Translations under genes and position numbers: made by a program
The notes under the pieces: generated by a model
What the model was told of the DNA's origin: nothing
The model's database searches: none
The model's input: only the letters and a program-made list of their open reading frames with translations
NCBI GenBank assembly: GCA_026390275.1
Contig: JAPLGF010000349.1
Span: forward strand, 1 to 5,086
From: Candidatus Atribacteria bacterium
Lineage (GTDB): Bacteria > Atribacterota > Atribacteria > Atribacterales > Atribacteraceae
Length of the DNA stretch: 5,086 nucleotides
Direction: 5' to 3'
In this document: in pieces, positions 5,046 to 5,086 of the stretch
Layout: every line of letters begins with the position of its first letter
Numbering within the stretch: the stretch's first letter is position 1

Positions 5046-5056
5046 GTGCCAGGCAC
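5046..5056. repeat. short palindrome after tRNA-Leu
   Basis: GTGCC, A, GGCAC is an 11-base odd palindrome, followed after six bases by the weak T-run CTTTTCC. It could be a modest tRNA terminator, but a one-base centre would have to open to about a 4-bp stem, so support is thin. The remainder of the window to 5086 shows no gene. Confidence 0.25.
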
Positions 5057-5086
5057 CGATAACTTTTCCTCGCGCCGTGGTCGAAT

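Noticed and set aside
4833..5056. Open frames on both strands across the tRNA
   Set aside because: They are translations through tRNA-Leu. The minus-strand peptide RGVEPLRITPLDPKSSASA is a familiar false protein from leucine tRNA genes.
1..5086. A novel multi-gene defence, mobile or biosynthetic system
   Set aside because: Every gene of substance belongs to a well-known family (Rrf2, ThrC, ThrB, aspartokinase, Asd, tRNA-Leu). No transposase, integrase, toxin, nuclease or unknown conserved cluster is visible.

Overview
This window looks like an ordinary piece of a bacterial chromosome, probably from a poorly characterised or uncultured lineage. It carries an aspartate-family amino-acid operon, a divergent Rrf2-type regulator and a leucine tRNA, separated by repeat-rich intergenic DNA. 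The strong Shine-Dalgarno sequences, short ATGA gene overlaps, the tRNA with encoded CCA and the short (about 350 aa) threonine synthase all indicate a bacterium. I cannot place it in a phylum with confidence.

Layout. Positions 1-450 hold no convincing large gene. They contain a possible tail of an upstream gene, a possible 24-25 residue membrane peptide on the minus strand, an octamer repeat array with an inverted partner, two G/C-rich hairpins and a perfect 36-bp palindrome. An Rrf2-family regulator (451-876, minus) follows, with a good sigma-70-like promoter at 909-937. Between it and the operon lies a second inverted pair of octamer repeats (951-1110). The operon then runs on the plus strand: thrC (1153-2223), thrB (2220-3128), a wrecked aspartokinase gene (3125-3563) and asd (3550-4590). 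A repeat-filled gap (4591-4935) precedes tRNA-Leu(UAG) at 4936-5019. The last 67 bases contain only a small hairpin.

How the genes work together. Asd reduces aspartyl-phosphate to aspartate semialdehyde. ThrB phosphorylates homoserine, and ThrC turns phosphohomoserine into threonine. Aspartokinase, which makes aspartyl-phosphate, was once encoded between thrB and asd with a 4-base overlap on its upstream side. Only its N-terminal quarter and its last ACT domain survive, in several reading frames. Homoserine dehydrogenase is not in the window. If the pathway works, aspartokinase and homoserine dehydrogenase must be encoded elsewhere.

The most notable observations are the decayed aspartokinase inside an otherwise healthy operon, a family of 8-bp tandem repeats that recurs as inverted pairs in all three intergenic regions, and the perfect palindrome behind the Rrf2 gene. 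I found no evidence of a novel multi-gene system, CRISPR array, phage or defence locus.
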